Assembly (NCBI GenBank): GCA_026129135.1 | Contig: JAHCIQ010000011.1 | Span: forward strand, 1-34,336 | DNA: 34,336 nt | Reading direction: 5' to 3' | DNA from: Cyanobacteria bacterium TGS_CYA1 | GTDB taxonomy: Bacteria; Cyanobacteriota; Vampirovibrionia; Obscuribacterales; Obscuribacteraceae | Shown: one piece after another, positions 8,689 through 18,800 of the stretch | How the letters are laid out: every line of letters starts with the position of its first letter | How positions within the stretch are numbered: the first letter of the stretch is position 1 | Notes under the pieces: generated by a model | Told to the model about the DNA's origin: nothing | Database searches by the model: none | The model's input: the letters and a program-made list of their open reading frames with translations, nothing else | Translations under genes and position numbers: made by a program

Positions 8689-9552
8689 ATGAGCGAGAAA
8701 AAACGCTTTGAATATTTAATTGCCAAAGGTCATGACCAGAGCGAAGTCATAGCCGAACTCGCTTGTCTTTGTCTTTACGGCTCTATTTCTGACTCTGAAA
8801 TCAGAACACGCAAGTGTTGCTATGTCTACGAAATTTCTGATCAGTCTTTGATTTTGAAATTACATGAAGACGAGCCGGATATCGAAGATGACATAGACCT
8901 GCTCGATTTAATTAAAGTCTTTCTTGCTTTATGTGTAATTGGTGCAGAAGTCCAGGTCGAAGGTATGTGGCGAGGACGTTTTCCGGATCAGGAATTTTTG
9001 CAGAAGCACAAAAATCATTCGCTCGATTTTGACGTTCCACTTGCGCTTGAGGATTTGCCCGAGATTCGTCAGTGGCTTTGGGGACAGACGAGATCGATAG
9101 AAGAGCTTTTGCAAGACCCTGCTTTTCGTTTGGTCTTTCCTTCTGTTCAATCAAGATTTGGTGAATATGGCTTTATGCGTCATCGAAGCGGGACCGAAAT
9201 AAGAGCGACCTGGAATGACAGAATTTATTTAGCCGGGCATGGCTTTGAAGCAGCATATCCGTTGCAAGAAATGTTTGAAGCCTGGATTAAGCTCAAGAAA
9301 ATTGACTATGAGCCAGATGATGGTTTTGAAAGGTATCGCGCCAATAAATGGAAACTTGCACGATTGCTTGGTCGAGTCCCACAGGAGCACAAACAAAAAG
9401 TGTATGAATGGGTCAACGACACTCAATTTTCAATTGAAGAATTTCACGACTCGCACGGCAGGACCTACACGCCTGAAACATTCGAATGTTATTTCGCAAA
9501 CAGTGTTATTACTGCAGACCGAAACTACAATTTCGATCTTATTGAATGCTGA
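8689..9552 (+). CDS. Hypothetical protein, 287 aa
   Basis: I do not recognise this protein. It is soluble, has no signal peptide, and is rich in acidic residues and tryptophan in its middle part (VEGMWRGRF, IRQWLWGQT). It starts 4 bases after the upstream stop codon without a strong ribosome site, so it probably depends on translation of the TIGR03067 gene. It is followed by a strong hairpin at 9622-9655, which suggests that it ends the plus-strand operon. A degenerate enzyme or a planctomycete-type conserved hypothetical are both possible. Confidence 0.65.
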   Translation: MSEKKRFEYLIAKGHDQSEVIAELACLCLYGSISDSEIRTRKCCYVYEISDQSLILKLHEDEPDIEDDIDLLDLIKVFLALCVIGAEVQVEGMWRGRFPDQEFLQKHKNHSLDFDVPLALEDLPEIRQWLWGQTRSIEELLQDPAFRLVFPSVQSRFGEYGFMRHRSGTEIRATWNDRIYLAGHGFEAAYPLQEMFEAWIKLKKIDYEPDDGFERYRANKWKLARLLGRVPQEHKQKVYEWVNDTQFSIEEFHDSHGRTYTPETFECYFANSVITADRNYNFDLIEC

Positions 9553-9621
9553 GTCTCACCAGATTCTCACTAAAAATGTGTGCCCTCTTTTTGATCTGCT
9601 TTCTGCAAAAAGGAAAGTTGC

Positions 9622-9655
9622 TCCCTTTAACTAACGACCACGTTAGATAAGGGGG
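9622..9655. terminator. Hairpin terminator between convergent genes
   Basis: CTAACG (9631-9636), a 4-base loop ACCA and CGTTAG (9641-9646) form a perfect inner stem. It is extended, past one A-A mismatch, by eight further pairs including two T-G wobbles (TCCCTTTA with TAAGGGGG), giving a stem of 14 pairs. It is followed on the plus strand by the T-rich run aattttacttttt. It sits between the plus-strand operon ending at 9552 and the minus-strand carboxylase ending at 9743, and probably terminates the plus-strand operon; it may act in both directions. Confidence 0.6.
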
Positions 9656-9742
9656 CGAATTTTACTTTTTGTAGAGCAGGTGTGAAAATTAGACTACCAA
9701 TTTGTGCTGAGATTTTTGCACAAATTTTAAAGGCGGTCTGAT

Positions 9743-11323
9743 TTAAACAGGCAAGACGCTGTGCTTCTTGTTTGGAAGCGGCACTTCTTTGTCTGCGTAA
9801 TAGCCAAAGCGAGCAATTAATTCGTTGCGCAAATTGTTGGGAGTGACCATGCCATCTACAATTAGCTCTGCCGAGAGTTTGTAGATATCAACATCTTCGC
9901 GATATTCTTTGCGCAATTGCTCTACGTATGCGGGGCGTTCTAGTTCAGGTTTTTCGGCAATCTTATTTGCAAAAACAGCGTTTACAGCGGCTTCTGGACC
10001 CATGACCGCAATCCATGCGGTTGGAAGAGCAAGACATGCATCAGGCTCGAAAGCCGGTCCGCACATCGCATAGAGTCCGGCACCATAAGCTTTGCGAACG
10101 ATGACCGAAATTTTGGGAACGTCAGCAGACGACATTGCTGAAATCAATTTGGCGCCGGTGCGAATAATACCCTCGCGCTCGACTTTAGTACCAATCATGA
10201 ATCCAGGAACGTCAGCAAGGAATAGGAGTGGAATGTTGAATGCGTTGCAGAGCCAGATGAAGCGGGTTGCTTTATCGGCTGAGTCTACGAACAAAACACC
10301 ACCTTTGACACGTGGCTGGTTTGCGATAATACCAACAGCGCGACCGCCAATTCGGGCAAAGCCTGTGATCATCTCGGCGGCGAAAAGCTTTTTCATTTCG
10401 AAGAAGCTGCCTTTATCGATCAATCTGTCGATCACTTGATACATGTCGAACGGAACGTTCTCTTTTTCAGGAATTACCTGATCAAGATTCTTTTCGAATT
10501 CTGCAGGTGCCACGGTGTCTTCGAGTTCTACGCGGTCATGGCAGTTGGCTGGCATGAAAGAAAGATATTTTTTGCAAAGCTCAATTGCCTCTTCTTCCGA
10601 TTTGACCAGAACGTCTCCGCATCCGCTTACCGAGCAGTGCATTTTGGCTCCGCCCATTTCTTCAAGGGTGACTTTTTCGCCGATGACCATTTCTGCCATA
10701 CGAGGTGAGCCAAGATACATCGATGCGTTGCCATCGTTCATTATGACGATGTCGCAGAAAGCGGGAATATAAGCGCCGCCTGCAGCAGATGGTCCAAAGA
10801 GCAAACAAATCTGGGGAATGAATCCAGACAGTCTCACCTGGTTGTGGAATATTTTTCCGGCACCACGACGACCGGGGAACATTTCGACCTGGTCTGTGAT
10901 GCGAGCACCAGCAGAGTCGACTAGGTAAATTAGAGGAAGTCTGAGTTTTTCTGCAGTTTCTTGAATGCGAATGATTTTTTCTACTGTTCTCCAGCCCCAC
11001 GAGCCAGCCTTGATAGTCGAGTCGTTTGCCATGAAACAAACTTTTTGACCATTGATGGCGCCAACGCCACAAACAACACCGTCGGCAGGTAAGGTCTTGT
11101 CAAGGCAGTTTGCAAGCACACCATCTTCTATATACGAACCATCGTCAAGCAGTAAAGCGAGTCGGTCGCGTACGAATAATTTGCCGTCTTCTTTCAATTT
11201 GGCGTGATATTTAGGCGCGCCGCCTGCGCTTATTGATTTGAGCGTTTCGGTCAGTTTGTCGCTAAGCTGACTTTGGGGCTGTTTATCGTCTTTCACCTGC
11301 GCCTCTTTCACTTGTGTGTTCAT
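9743..11323 (-). CDS. Acyl-CoA (acetyl/propionyl-CoA) carboxylase, carboxyltransferase subunit
   Basis: This 526-residue protein covers both halves of the carboxyltransferase fold, each a crotonase-like domain. Typical PccB/MccB-type blocks are present: GWRTVEKIIRIQETA, the oxyanion-loop region FGPSAAGGAYIPAFCD, the second-domain FLADVPGFMIGTKVE, and GAGLYAMCGPAFEPD with MGPEAAVNAVFANKI. It transfers the carboxyl group from carboxybiotin to an acyl-CoA in the cytosol. The length is normal for the family. The biotin carboxylase/carrier partner is not in this window. The substrate (acetyl-, propionyl- or methylcrotonyl-CoA) cannot be fixed by eye. The start at 11323 has AAGGA about 10 bases upstream. 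Confidence 0.93.
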   Translation of the reverse strand: MNTQVKEAQVKDDKQPQSQLSDKLTETLKSISAGGAPKYHAKLKEDGKLFVRDRLALLLDDGSYIEDGVLANCLDKTLPADGVVCGVGAINGQKVCFMANDSTIKAGSWGWRTVEKIIRIQETAEKLRLPLIYLVDSAGARITDQVEMFPGRRGAGKIFHNQVRLSGFIPQICLLFGPSAAGGAYIPAFCDIVIMNDGNASMYLGSPRMAEMVIGEKVTLEEMGGAKMHCSVSGCGDVLVKSEEEAIELCKKYLSFMPANCHDRVELEDTVAPAEFEKNLDQVIPEKENVPFDMYQVIDRLIDKGSFFEMKKLFAAEMITGFARIGGRAVGIIANQPRVKGGVLFVDSADKATRFIWLCNAFNIPLLFLADVPGFMIGTKVEREGIIRTGAKLISAMSSADVPKISVIVRKAYGAGLYAMCGPAFEPDACLALPTAWIAVMGPEAAVNAVFANKIAEKPELERPAYVEQLRKEYREDVDIYKLSAELIVDGMVTPNNLRNELIARFGYYADKEVPLPNKKHSVLPV

Positions 11324-11455
11324 TTTCTAAATGTCCTTGGCTGTCCTTGACTACTTTGCTTGAGATTTTAATTCGGGTTCAATTTTCGAAGAGCCTATTT
11401 TATACCGTTATCAGGGTGACATAATGGGCTTTGACCCCCTATTAAGGTATAACGC

Positions 11456-13042
11456 GTGCCAAAAATAATAGATGGAAACTCGTCACGCCGTGACTTTCTC
11501 AAGTTACTTGCTTCTTCGACTCTGGCTTTAAGTGGAGTAGAACTAGCTAAAACTTACTTAAGCGAATTTGATCAGTCTTCTAGTGCTTACGCAAAAGGTG
11601 GCTATAAACTCGACCCCTGGACAGGTGATGATTTCAGTTTCGGACACTTGCTAAGGGATGGCAAAGTACCCAAATTCAAATGTCAGTCTAAATCCAAAGT
11701 GGATACAGTCATTGTCGGCGGCGGAATGGCAGGTCTTGCTTGCGCCTACAACTTGAAAGATCAGAACTTTTTGCTTTTAGACCAGTATGACAATCTGGGT
11801 GGGCAATCTCGCTCAGGCACATATAACGGGATGGATTTCTCTTACGGTCCAGCTTACATGAGCGAGCCTGAAGGCGACGTGGCTGAACTATTAGAGTACG
11901 CAGATTTGAAGCCAGCAAAGTTAGAGGCATCGAAGAATTCGTTCTACTGGGCAGGCAAATGGCACCACGGTGTCGAAGGTCTCAACGACGCTAAATTGCA
12001 AAGTCAATTAGACCAGATAAGAGCTGATACCAAGAAAATTTTGTTCAATAAAAAGAACGATGGAGCCGAATGGTTCGCTTGCGATCCCGATGCCCGCGCT
12101 CTTGATCAAGTTTCGCTAGCTTCGTACCTGAAGAGTTACGACAAAGATTTCATCAATTTGCTCGATAATTTTTGCAAGTCTGCACTTTGTGTAGGTACTG
12201 AAAAAACATCAGCACTTTCTGGATTTGTTTTGCTTGAAGATCTGTATCACACCTCGTATGTTGCGCCAGGTGGAAACCCAGGCGTAGCAAAAGCGCTTGC
12301 TCAAAAATTGGTAGCAGCTCGACCCGATTCTTATAAGCGCGGTGTATTCGTTTGGTCAATCGAATTGAAAGATGACGGTGCCAAAATAATTTATGGTGAC
12401 AAAAAAGGTCATCATCACGAAGTCGAATGCAAGCATGTTGCCATAGCCATACCGCATATGGTGACTGCGCGCGTAACCAAAAATATGAATAACGACTTGA
12501 GAGCTCGCCTGCTCCAATACAAGTATGGCTCTTATTTGGTTGCCAATTTGTGTTTGAAAAAGCCAGTTTTCGATGGTAGCTACGACAACTGGATCAGCTC
12601 CACCAAAATGGTTGCTGACATAATAACGGCAGAATCGCCATATAAGGTGCTTGGTACTTACAAACCAGAAATGGGTCAGGTCCTGACTGTCTACATGCCG
12701 TTCGAGCCAAACTCGATTGGGCGCGGATTGTTGTTCCAGGGTGACCGCAAAAAATTGGCATCTGACACTTTGAGCGAAGTTGTTTCGCTGTCATCAGACA
12801 TCATGTCTAATCTCGACAGAGTTGTTTTGAGTCGCTGGGGACATGCGCTTGCAGTCACCGCGCCAAAAATGTACGAAAACAATGCCTATCTTTTGCAAAA
12901 CGATAATGCTGTTTTTTCATTTGCTCATTCAAGCGTGCAAGGTATCCCTTGTATCGAAGGTGCAGTGGAAGCAGGGAAGCGTGCTGCAATGAAAGCGCTT
13001 AAGAAGAAGGCTCAGTCAAAAGTACTTTTCTCGATTGCCTAG
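11456..13042 (+). CDS. Tat-exported FAD-dependent amine oxidase-like oxidoreductase
   Basis: This 528-residue protein begins with a twin-arginine signal (SRRDFLK at residues 10-16, then a hydrophobic run), so it is probably exported folded with its cofactor. An FAD-binding Rossmann motif, VIVGGGMAGLACAYNL, lies near residues 85-100, followed by the LDQYDNLGGQSRSG ribose-binding part. The C-terminus has PCIEGAVEAGKRAA, the second flavin motif of NAD(P)-binding-8/amine-oxidase proteins. A polyamine, amino acid or carotenoid-like substrate is possible, but none is proven. It starts with GTG at 11456 preceded by AAGG. It overlaps the next gene by one base (TAGTG), so both are cotranscribed. Confidence 0.88.
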   Translation: MPKIIDGNSSRRDFLKLLASSTLALSGVELAKTYLSEFDQSSSAYAKGGYKLDPWTGDDFSFGHLLRDGKVPKFKCQSKSKVDTVIVGGGMAGLACAYNLKDQNFLLLDQYDNLGGQSRSGTYNGMDFSYGPAYMSEPEGDVAELLEYADLKPAKLEASKNSFYWAGKWHHGVEGLNDAKLQSQLDQIRADTKKILFNKKNDGAEWFACDPDARALDQVSLASYLKSYDKDFINLLDNFCKSALCVGTEKTSALSGFVLLEDLYHTSYVAPGGNPGVAKALAQKLVAARPDSYKRGVFVWSIELKDDGAKIIYGDKKGHHHEVECKHVAIAIPHMVTARVTKNMNNDLRARLLQYKYGSYLVANLCLKKPVFDGSYDNWISSTKMVADIITAESPYKVLGTYKPEMGQVLTVYMPFEPNSIGRGLLFQGDRKKLASDTLSEVVSLSSDIMSNLDRVVLSRWGHALAVTAPKMYENNAYLLQNDNAVFSFAHSSVQGIPCIEGAVEAGKRAAMKALKKKAQSKVLFSIA

Positions 13043-13749
13043 TGCTTGAAGTCAAAGATATAAGTTTGAAAAAACTGCCCTTCGATGTAATCGTAGGTTT
13101 TTTGTTTTTTCTCTTGTGTTATAGACTAGTCCGACGCTTTGGTGCGCTCGATTTCGTGAGCCCGCGATTTAGGATGATCTGGCTTTGTCTTAGTTTTCTG
13201 ATGCCACTTTTGGGTGCTTATATTTTGTGGCGCAATCCAAACTGGGCTCGTCGCAGCATATTTGCGGCAGGTCCATCTCTTTTGCTTGGACTGACTTGTT
13301 ATCCCTGGCTTGCAATATGTTTTGCCTCGATGTTCAAATGGTCGAAAAAGGTAGGCTATGTAATGCTTGGGTATTTGTGCGCGACGAGTCTGCTAGCGTT
13401 CGTGCTCGATTGGGGGGCGATATCTCACAGACTGGTGAAAAATGAAGAATACGAAAGACAACAAATCGGGACTTTGCAATTGCAAAATTCGAATCTTCTG
13501 CCGCTCAAAGCCTATCGCGAATTATTACCTGCAACCCAGGAACCATTCGTTGAAGTAGTGCAAGAAAGACCTCTATTCGATGGTCTTCGCTTGAAGCGTA
13601 TGCTTGCAAACGATAACGAAGCAGATGACGTTCAAATGCGCGAAGTAAACAATCAGGGCGAAGACGACGAAGGCGACAATGAAGTTGAATGCACGTTTCT
13701 TCTAAATGGAACCGGCACTGGAAGTACCGAATCTTTCAAAGTAAGATAA
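13042..13749 (+). CDS. Polytopic membrane protein with acidic cytosolic tail
   Basis: This 235-residue protein has about four transmembrane helices in its first 135 residues (around 12-30, 46-62, 70-95 and 100-120). A hydrophilic tail ends in an acidic stretch rich in Asp/Glu/Asn. I do not recognise the family. The GTG start overlaps the TAG of the FAD enzyme gene (TAGTG, 13040-13044), which strongly suggests translational coupling. It could be a membrane partner, for example an electron-transfer or anchoring subunit, of the exported oxidoreductase, but no cofactor-binding motif is evident. Confidence 0.7.
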   Translation: MLEVKDISLKKLPFDVIVGFLFFLLCYRLVRRFGALDFVSPRFRMIWLCLSFLMPLLGAYILWRNPNWARRSIFAAGPSLLLGLTCYPWLAICFASMFKWSKKVGYVMLGYLCATSLLAFVLDWGAISHRLVKNEEYERQQIGTLQLQNSNLLPLKAYRELLPATQEPFVEVVQERPLFDGLRLKRMLANDNEADDVQMREVNNQGEDDEGDNEVECTFLLNGTGTGSTESFKVR

Positions 13750-13753
13750 TCAA

Positions 13754-14734
13754 ATGAGTATGAACCTGGTCAAAATTACTAATCTAAAAAAGCATTTTCC
13801 AGTCAAAAGTGGTTTCTTCAATCGTGAGACTGGTTCTATCAAAGCCCTAGATGGCATTGACCTAGAAGTGAAAGAAGGTGAGACCTTAGGACTCGTCGGT
13901 GAGTCTGGCTGCGGAAAGTCGACGCTCGGTCGAGTTTTGCTCAAACTCTTGCCTTTGAGTTCTGGAAAAGTAGAATTCATGGGGCGCGATTTGTCTAATT
14001 TGTCTGAAGCGCAAATGAAAGAGTTGCGCAAAGATATTCAAATAGTTTTTCAGAATCCCTATGCAAGTCTCGATCCGCGTATGACCATTCGCGAAATTTT
14101 GACTGAACCTTTTCAAGTCCACGGTATTGCAAGTGGTATCGAACTCGAAAAGAAGGTCGAAGAACTCATTTCACTGGTAGGACTGTCTGTCTCGATGCTG
14201 GACAGATACCCGCACGAATTTTCTGGCGGGCAAAGACAACGTGTCGGTATTGCAAGAGCGCTCGCTCTTCGTCCTAAACTAATTGTTGCAGACGAGCCCG
14301 TTTCGGCTCTCGATGTGAGCGTCCAGGCTCAGATATTGAATTTACTTTTGAATCTCAAAAAAGAATTCAATCTTACTTATGTTTTCATCGCGCACAATCT
14401 GGACGTAGTGCGCTACATTAGCGACCGTGTGGCTGTGATGTATCTTGGTCGAGTCGTTGAGATTGGCGACTGCCAGGCTGTCTACAACAAGCCTTTGCAC
14501 CCTTACTCAAAAGCTTTGATTTCAGCTGCACCTGTGCCGGATCCTGAATTTGCTCATGAAGACCGCATTATTTTAGCCGGCGATCTGCCAAGTCCCGCTA
14601 ATCCACCTGCTGGATGTCGCTTCAATACAAGATGCCCGATGGTGCAAGACAGGTGTCGTGTCGACGACCCGGCACTTCGCGAAATCGAACCAGGTCACTT
14701 TTCCGCCTGCCATTTCGCCGAAGAATTGCAGTAA
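13754..14734 (+). CDS. Oligopeptide/dipeptide ABC transporter ATP-binding protein (OppF/DppF type)
   Basis: This 326-residue ABC ATPase is complete. Walker A GESGCGKST is at 49-57, the Q-loop is in VFQNPYASLDPR, the signature FSGGQRQRVGIARAL is near 155, Walker B LIVADEP is near 176 and the H-loop is in FIAHN. The C-terminal extension CRFNTRCPMVQDRC with a final ACHF is the oligo_HPY region typical of OppF/DppF. It energises uptake of peptides or related solutes at the inner membrane. No permease, binding protein or second ATPase lies beside it in the window, so its partners are elsewhere. It starts 4 bases after the membrane-protein gene and has a weak ribosome site. Confidence 0.92.
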   Translation: MSMNLVKITNLKKHFPVKSGFFNRETGSIKALDGIDLEVKEGETLGLVGESGCGKSTLGRVLLKLLPLSSGKVEFMGRDLSNLSEAQMKELRKDIQIVFQNPYASLDPRMTIREILTEPFQVHGIASGIELEKKVEELISLVGLSVSMLDRYPHEFSGGQRQRVGIARALALRPKLIVADEPVSALDVSVQAQILNLLLNLKKEFNLTYVFIAHNLDVVRYISDRVAVMYLGRVVEIGDCQAVYNKPLHPYSKALISAAPVPDPEFAHEDRIILAGDLPSPANPPAGCRFNTRCPMVQDRCRVDDPALREIEPGHFSACHFAEELQ

Positions 14735-14784
14735 ATACGCGCTACGTCCTACGCATATTCTAATCTGAGGTTATTATTTCTTAT

Positions 14785-14826
14785 TTCGTCTGTCGTCCAG
14801 GCCCCGGGGCCTGGATAACAGACGAA
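14785..14826. terminator. 42-bp palindrome between convergent units, probable bidirectional terminator
   Basis: The inner 18 bases (14797-14814) are a perfect palindrome, CCAGGCCCCGGGGCCTGG. Beyond a 3-base internal loop they are flanked by TTCGTCTGT (14785-14793) and ACAGACGAA (14818-14826). The stem is very stable but is not followed by a clean T-run on either strand (TTATTTGTT on plus, AATAAGAAATAAT on minus). It separates the ABC ATPase gene from the convergent Replic_Relax gene, where a terminator is expected. A palindromic repeat element is the alternative. Confidence 0.55.
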
Positions 14827-14840
14827 ACTGTTATTTGTTG

Positions 14841-14856
14841 TGTGATCAGGATCACA
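14841..14856. promoter_or_regulatory. CRP/FNR-like dyad TGTGA-N6-TCACA
   Basis: TGTGATCAGGATCACA is a perfect dyad that meets the TGTGA-N6-TCACA consensus of CRP-family regulators. Its position is odd: downstream of both convergent genes, 15 bases after the large palindrome and 39 bases beyond the stop codon of the Replic_Relax gene. It may be a real operator for an unseen small transcript, part of a terminator structure, or chance. No CRP-family gene is in the window. Confidence 0.3.
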
Positions 14857-14894
14857 GATCAAACCCTAAGTGAGATCGCACGATGCAGTGGCGT

Positions 14895-15734
14895 TCAGGT
14901 TAAGGTGCCGGTTTTTGGTTTTAGATCTGTGATGCTGCCATCTGTTCTTTGCCAGACCGCACCGAAAAATCCTGCGCTCATCAAGTCTTCAAATATAGCA
15001 AAGACGCATTTGCCAGCTCCGGCTCCGCCAGCTTCCAGAAGGGGCTGAGTCCATTGTTGTAGCTTGCTAATACGTGGGGCACTGCCGGTAATGACCCAGA
15101 TTGGAAGACCTGTTTTGAGAAATGAATTGATTTTTGGTTCCCAGTGTTTTGTTTGTCTGAAATTGCCAGTATCCATTTCGAGCAAGACCGTGATTTCAGG
15201 CTGACTTGCGTTGTACTGAAATGTTATGGTGGCATCGGCATTCTCAGATCCGATTGCTTCTTCTTTGGTAAGCTCGCGCCAGAATTCGCGGCCGGTGCGA
15301 AACTCGAAGTGTGTGATTATTCCGTCCAACTGAGCTTGCATCAATAAAAGTCGAATATCTACCAGACGCAGAAAGTGTTCTTTGTGATATGAGTGCGGCA
15401 TGCCGGTTGGAATCTCGTTCCACGAAATCCCTCGATACTGCTCGAGTGCTTTGGCTCCAAGTGGTGTCAAAAAATAGATGTTTTCTGGGCGACCACGCGA
15501 GTACTCCATGCGACCGCTTGTAGCAGAGCCGATAAAACCAGCTTGCTGTAAGCGTCTTATGCGTTTGCGAGCGGTTTCGTAGCTGACGTCGTGAAAGCCG
15601 AGTTTGGCTAATTGAATAGAAGTTATAGTCCGGTGCACAAAAATTTCAAACAAAGTAGTCAGGTCCCGTTCCATCAGAACCACGTTACGCTTTTTTGTGC
15701 GAGGAGCGCTTGAGTGACCTCTTCTTTCGGTCAT
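14895..15734 (-). CDS. Replication-relaxation (Replic_Relax) winged-helix protein
   Basis: This 279-residue protein fits the Replic_Relax family (PF13814), found on plasmids and conjugative elements and beside T4SS coupling proteins. A basic N-terminus precedes a winged helix-turn-helix at about residues 22-100 (TITSIQLAKLGF, then ARKRIRRLQQAGFI and RGRPENIYFLTPLGAKAL). The second half carries the family's conserved HFLRLVDIRLLL and VLLEMDTG blocks, a nuclease-like alpha/beta core. In plasmids such proteins assist replication or relaxation at the origin; here I infer DNA binding linked to the T4SS. It is the last gene of the minus-strand T4SS block, 95 bp after the coupling-protein gene, and has no recognisable relaxase beside it. 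Confidence 0.8.
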   Translation of the reverse strand: MTERRGHSSAPRTKKRNVVLMERDLTTLFEIFVHRTITSIQLAKLGFHDVSYETARKRIRRLQQAGFIGSATSGRMEYSRGRPENIYFLTPLGAKALEQYRGISWNEIPTGMPHSYHKEHFLRLVDIRLLLMQAQLDGIITHFEFRTGREFWRELTKEEAIGSENADATITFQYNASQPEITVLLEMDTGNFRQTKHWEPKINSFLKTGLPIWVITGSAPRISKLQQWTQPLLEAGGAGAGKCVFAIFEDLMSAGFFGAVWQRTDGSITDLKPKTGTLT

Positions 15735-15829
15735 AAGCTTCTATTTTTGCCTGTATTTTTGGGCTACCTTAATTAGCTACCCGCAATCAAGCAGCTTCTA
15801 AACCAAGCGCAGTCGAAGTAGCGAACTCT

Positions 15830-18800
15830 TTAGAACTCAACGCCTGCTTGTGGCTTGAGACCAAGTCTTGAGACATCTGGTGTCAAACTTGTTACTGGCT
15901 GGCGATGATTGGAAATTACCTGTTGTCCTTGTTGTGACTGCTCGGCAATTGCTCCTGCCACGTCTTTTGCCACTCTTTGAGAGAGAGGACCAAAGCCCTG
16001 ATCGTCTGCGCTTGCTTGATGCTGAGCTCTTTGAGCCATTTGTGCAACTTGCGAAGCATTGGGGATCATAGAGGGGCGTTTGCTTGGCATTGCGTCTCTG
16101 CTTTGTACTTCTAGCCCGCCATAGCGAGGTTGAGGAGCACCGACGCGCGCTTGCGCAGATGCTTGAGCCGCCTGGGATGGAAGAGCCGCTTGTACAGCTT
16201 GGGCAGGTTGAGCCATTTGAGCTGGCTGAGGCATCGGTGATGCTTGAGCTGGTGCTAGTGCTACAGATTTTCCGCATTCGATACAGAATTTGCCTTTGCC
16301 TGCACGTTTGTTGCAGTGAGGGCACATGCCCGCGTTTGCATTGGGATCGCCTTGCAAAGCCGCTTGAGCCGCTTGAGACGGTTGAGCTGCTTGAGCTGCT
16401 TGAGCCATCGGGTTCATTTGCGCTTGAACCATTTGATTCTGAGCTGGTGCTGCATAGCTTGTGGCTTGTTGAGCTGGTTGGACATTGGATGGAATTTCCA
16501 TCTCTTGCCCAGCGTTTGCATTCATAGCGCCATTGGAATGTGATCCTACAATTTGACCAATCACTTGCTTGGCTGCTACAGGCAGCGTGCGCGAAGTTGG
16601 CATCGGATGTAGTTGAGCTTGCATAGCTTCGGGCGAGTTTCCGCCATCTGGACCATCGTCGTCGCCGCCGTCGTCGTCTTTGCCTGACACATTGTGCAGC
16701 AAGTGGAGTCTTGCGATTTCTTCAATACCGCGCAGGTCGACCATGAAAGGCTTGGTTTCACCGTATTCGGGGTCACCGGCTGGTGCCAGGTAAACCAGGG
16801 CGTGATGTTTTTCCATACGTTTGATTGAGTCGGTGTCGACTCGAGCCACGACCTGTTGTGAGTGGATTCTGTTCCAACTGGTCGGGAAGATACCAAAACC
16901 AGTCGCCTGGTAGTGGTCCGCGATACCTGGGACGACGACTGCGTGCTTACCAATTTCTTCTGAGAAGAATGCGGCTGTATATTCGTCTGAGTTGTGCAAA
17001 CAAACACGAATGGCACTGTTAGAGAAAATGGTGCGCAATTCAGCTTCGGCTGCTTTGCCGCCGCCGGATGCAACCTGCGAACAGTTCTGCAGAATAACTG
17101 TCAGTCCGCCGTTGGCGCCACGTACGATAGCTGACAATCTGCCGGCTAAGTCGATGTTCAAAGTTTGATATTCGTCGAAGAACGCGAATAACGGAAGTAC
17201 GTTTATAGTACCGTATCTGGTGTGCAAGGCTTGTTGCAGTTGATAAACGAAACAAGCTGCAAGCGATTCTGCGTCCGGTCCCAAAGATGCTGGGGCACCA
17301 AAAATCAGTACGGTCGGCTTGTGCATGCAAGCACGCAAGTCGATATTGGATTGGTGAGTAACAGCCTGGATGCATTCGTTTTTGAATGCGCGCAAACGAC
17401 CGCGAACGCCCTGGATATTCTTATCCCAATCGGCATCGGTTCTAATGATAGACGATAAACGTTGAGTCAATTCTCCCAAATCGGAGGCATTGAGATCTGG
17501 ACGGCTCTTCATCTGACGAAGCGATTCGACGATGTTGCGTCTGTTATTGACCAGTTTCATCAATCCGTAAGGGTTGCAAGGCAATGGTTCGAATGCTGAA
17601 GCCGAGCCATTCTCGTCTTCGCCAACTACCATGACCGCGCCCCATTTGAGCAATTGAGCCAAGCCTTCGATATAACCAAGGTCGCGTTCTGCCCAGTGTT
17701 GTTCTTCTGCGTCGAGTGAGTTTACGTCGGTAACGATCGAAGATGCAAATTCCACTGGCGATACTTCTAATGGATTCCAGTGCACTGACTCCGAATCGAG
17801 TGGGTTGAAGTAGAGAGTGTTGAATCCAGCGTGTTGCGCTTCAGGTAATACTGTGTACTTGAAACCTTCTTTCTTTTGGTCCAAGTTGGGGTCGTTAGCT
17901 TTAGCTTCAAGTGCGATGATAACGCAAGGTTTAGCCAGCAACGATTTGATTATGGCTCGCATCAAGGTCGTTTTACCTGAACCTGACGGAGCTACGAGGA
18001 ACATGTTTTTGTTTGGCAGGCGACCCATCGGGATTGTGACCGGTAAGTGCGTTCTTGCAAGGAAACCAAACGGCAGAACGACGCCATCTGCATCGGTCCA
18101 TGTAGCGTTAGGATTGCGTTTGCCAAGGCGCCCGTGCTTTCTCAAGTTGGGTGGACAGACGAAAGATTTTTCGTAATCGCGCGGCATCATGATACCCAAA
18201 GGCGGGTTGAACGTGCGGATCGTTTGCCATGGGAACAAGCGCTTCTTGTGGGCTGCTGCAATGATTAATGCAAGCAACACGAGAGTGGGCAACAAAATAG
18301 CGATTGAAGTCGCATCCAAAAATCCGTGTCCTTTGCGACCCTGATGTACGTTTGGATGTAATTGTTGGGGATGGTCACGTTTGACCGATTCCATGCGCAA
18401 GCTCTTGCCCAGAGGCTGAGCGTGTGTGCCTAGCGTATCTTGTGCTTGAGGCTCTTGTGCGTTTGCGGGTAGTGGAACGGCGGTACCGGCTGCATTTTGC
18501 TGAACTCCGTTCAACATGCGTGCGCCTGGTTGAATAAGTGGATTTGCTTCGGTCATAGCTGCTGGTGCTGGAATTTGTCCACCTTGAGCAGGCATTTGAC
18601 CGCCCATTTGCATAGGCACACCAGCCATCTGATTTTGAGCTTGGTATTGAGGAGCTGCCATTTGCCCGTATGGATACGGATTCATTTGGGCATCGTTCAT
18701 TTGACCATATCTAGGTTGAATTTTTACGCCATCAGTTGGAAGAAGTGGACCGCGGCCTGGATAATGAACCATGTCCTGATAAGGTTGCATGGTCTGCATT

